Source: Candidatus Iainarchaeum sp.
GTDB lineage: Archaea; Iainarchaeota; Iainarchaeia; Iainarchaeales; JAAZKV01
DNA: 5,723 nucleotides
Assembly (NCBI GenBank): GCA_026397035.1
Contig: JAPLVQ010000029.1
Location: 1-5,723, forward strand
Direction of reading: 5' to 3'
The position numbers and the translations under genes are program-made. How positions within the stretch are numbered: position 1 is the stretch's first letter; every line of letters starts with the position of its first letter. Positions 5,610 through 5,723 of this stretch are shown here, piece by piece. A model generated the notes under the pieces. That model searched no databases. It saw nothing but the letters and a program-made list of their open reading frames with translations, and was not told the origin of the DNA.

Positions 5610-5648
5610 TTGAATTGAGTCTAAAGACTTTTGTGCCTTTGGACTTTC

Positions 5649-5710
5649 TATATTGAGCTGGTTTTGGGAGCCTTTTTAAGTATATTCAAATTCTTCGTTT
5701 TTTATAGTGA
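5649..5710 (-). promoter_or_regulatory. TATA-like elements upstream of the surface-protein gene
   Basis: Read leftward, the minus strand holds ACTATAAAAAACG (about 5697-5709), GAATATACTTAAAAAGG (about 5670-5686) and CAATATAGAAAG (about 5646-5657). Any of these could be an archaeal TATA box; the middle one, with the purine-rich run beside it, looks best and lies about 75-90 nt from the ATG. The stretch to the window end shows no gene. The choice among them cannot be made from sequence alone. Confidence 0.3.
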
Positions 5711-5723
5711 TAAAAACTTGCCC

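Noticed and set aside
5619..5647. Near-palindrome GTCTAAAGAC and a related CTTTGGACTTT 16 bp away
   Set aside because: The similarity between the two is only 8 of 11 positions and the position relative to the promoter is unknown; too weak to call an operator.

Overview
This AT-rich window is most simply read as chromosomal DNA of an archaeon, perhaps a small-genome (DPANN-type) lineage. The reasons are the close resemblance of the aminotransferase to the methanogen serine/aspartate aminotransferase type (class V), a short phosphoglycerate dehydrogenase without a regulatory domain, starts preceded by GGAG/GGGG motifs, TATA-like and oligo-T signals, and a large secreted repeat protein. The lineage is an inference; no rRNA or tRNA gene is present.

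Layout. (1) Positions 81-2706, minus strand, three genes running leftward: a 118-residue conserved-looking hypothetical protein, a PLP-dependent class V aminotransferase (probably acting on phosphohydroxypyruvate/serine), and serA. The last two would supply the first two steps of phosphorylated serine synthesis; the serB phosphatase is not here. serA is broken: about 23 nt are missing just before the catalytic ARGG motif, which shifts the last 91 codons into another frame. (2) Positions 2707-2942, a divergent intergenic region dense in signals: a duplicated 10-bp TATA-like unit, an 11-bp hairpin followed by T7, and three perfectly spaced 19-bp repeats. (3) Positions 2943-3935, plus strand, a 330-residue protein I do not recognise, with a T7-A-T9 tract inside the gene. 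(4) Positions 3936-4103, a convergent spacer with oligo-T terminators and a G-rich patch. (5) Positions 4104-5597, minus strand, a secreted repeat protein with a signal peptide, an Asn/Thr/Lys/Leu-rich linker and four beta-rich (PEGA/carboxypeptidase-regulatory-like) domains. An in-frame TAA between domains 3 and 4 splits it into 390 and 106 residues. (6) Positions 5598-5723, its upstream region.

The most striking point is that two of the five loci each carry one clean lesion (a short deletion and a nonsense codon) while the rest of the reading frame is preserved. This means either very recent gene inactivation or errors in the consensus sequence. I found no CRISPR array, insertion sequence, tRNA, rRNA or recognisable defence or mobile system.
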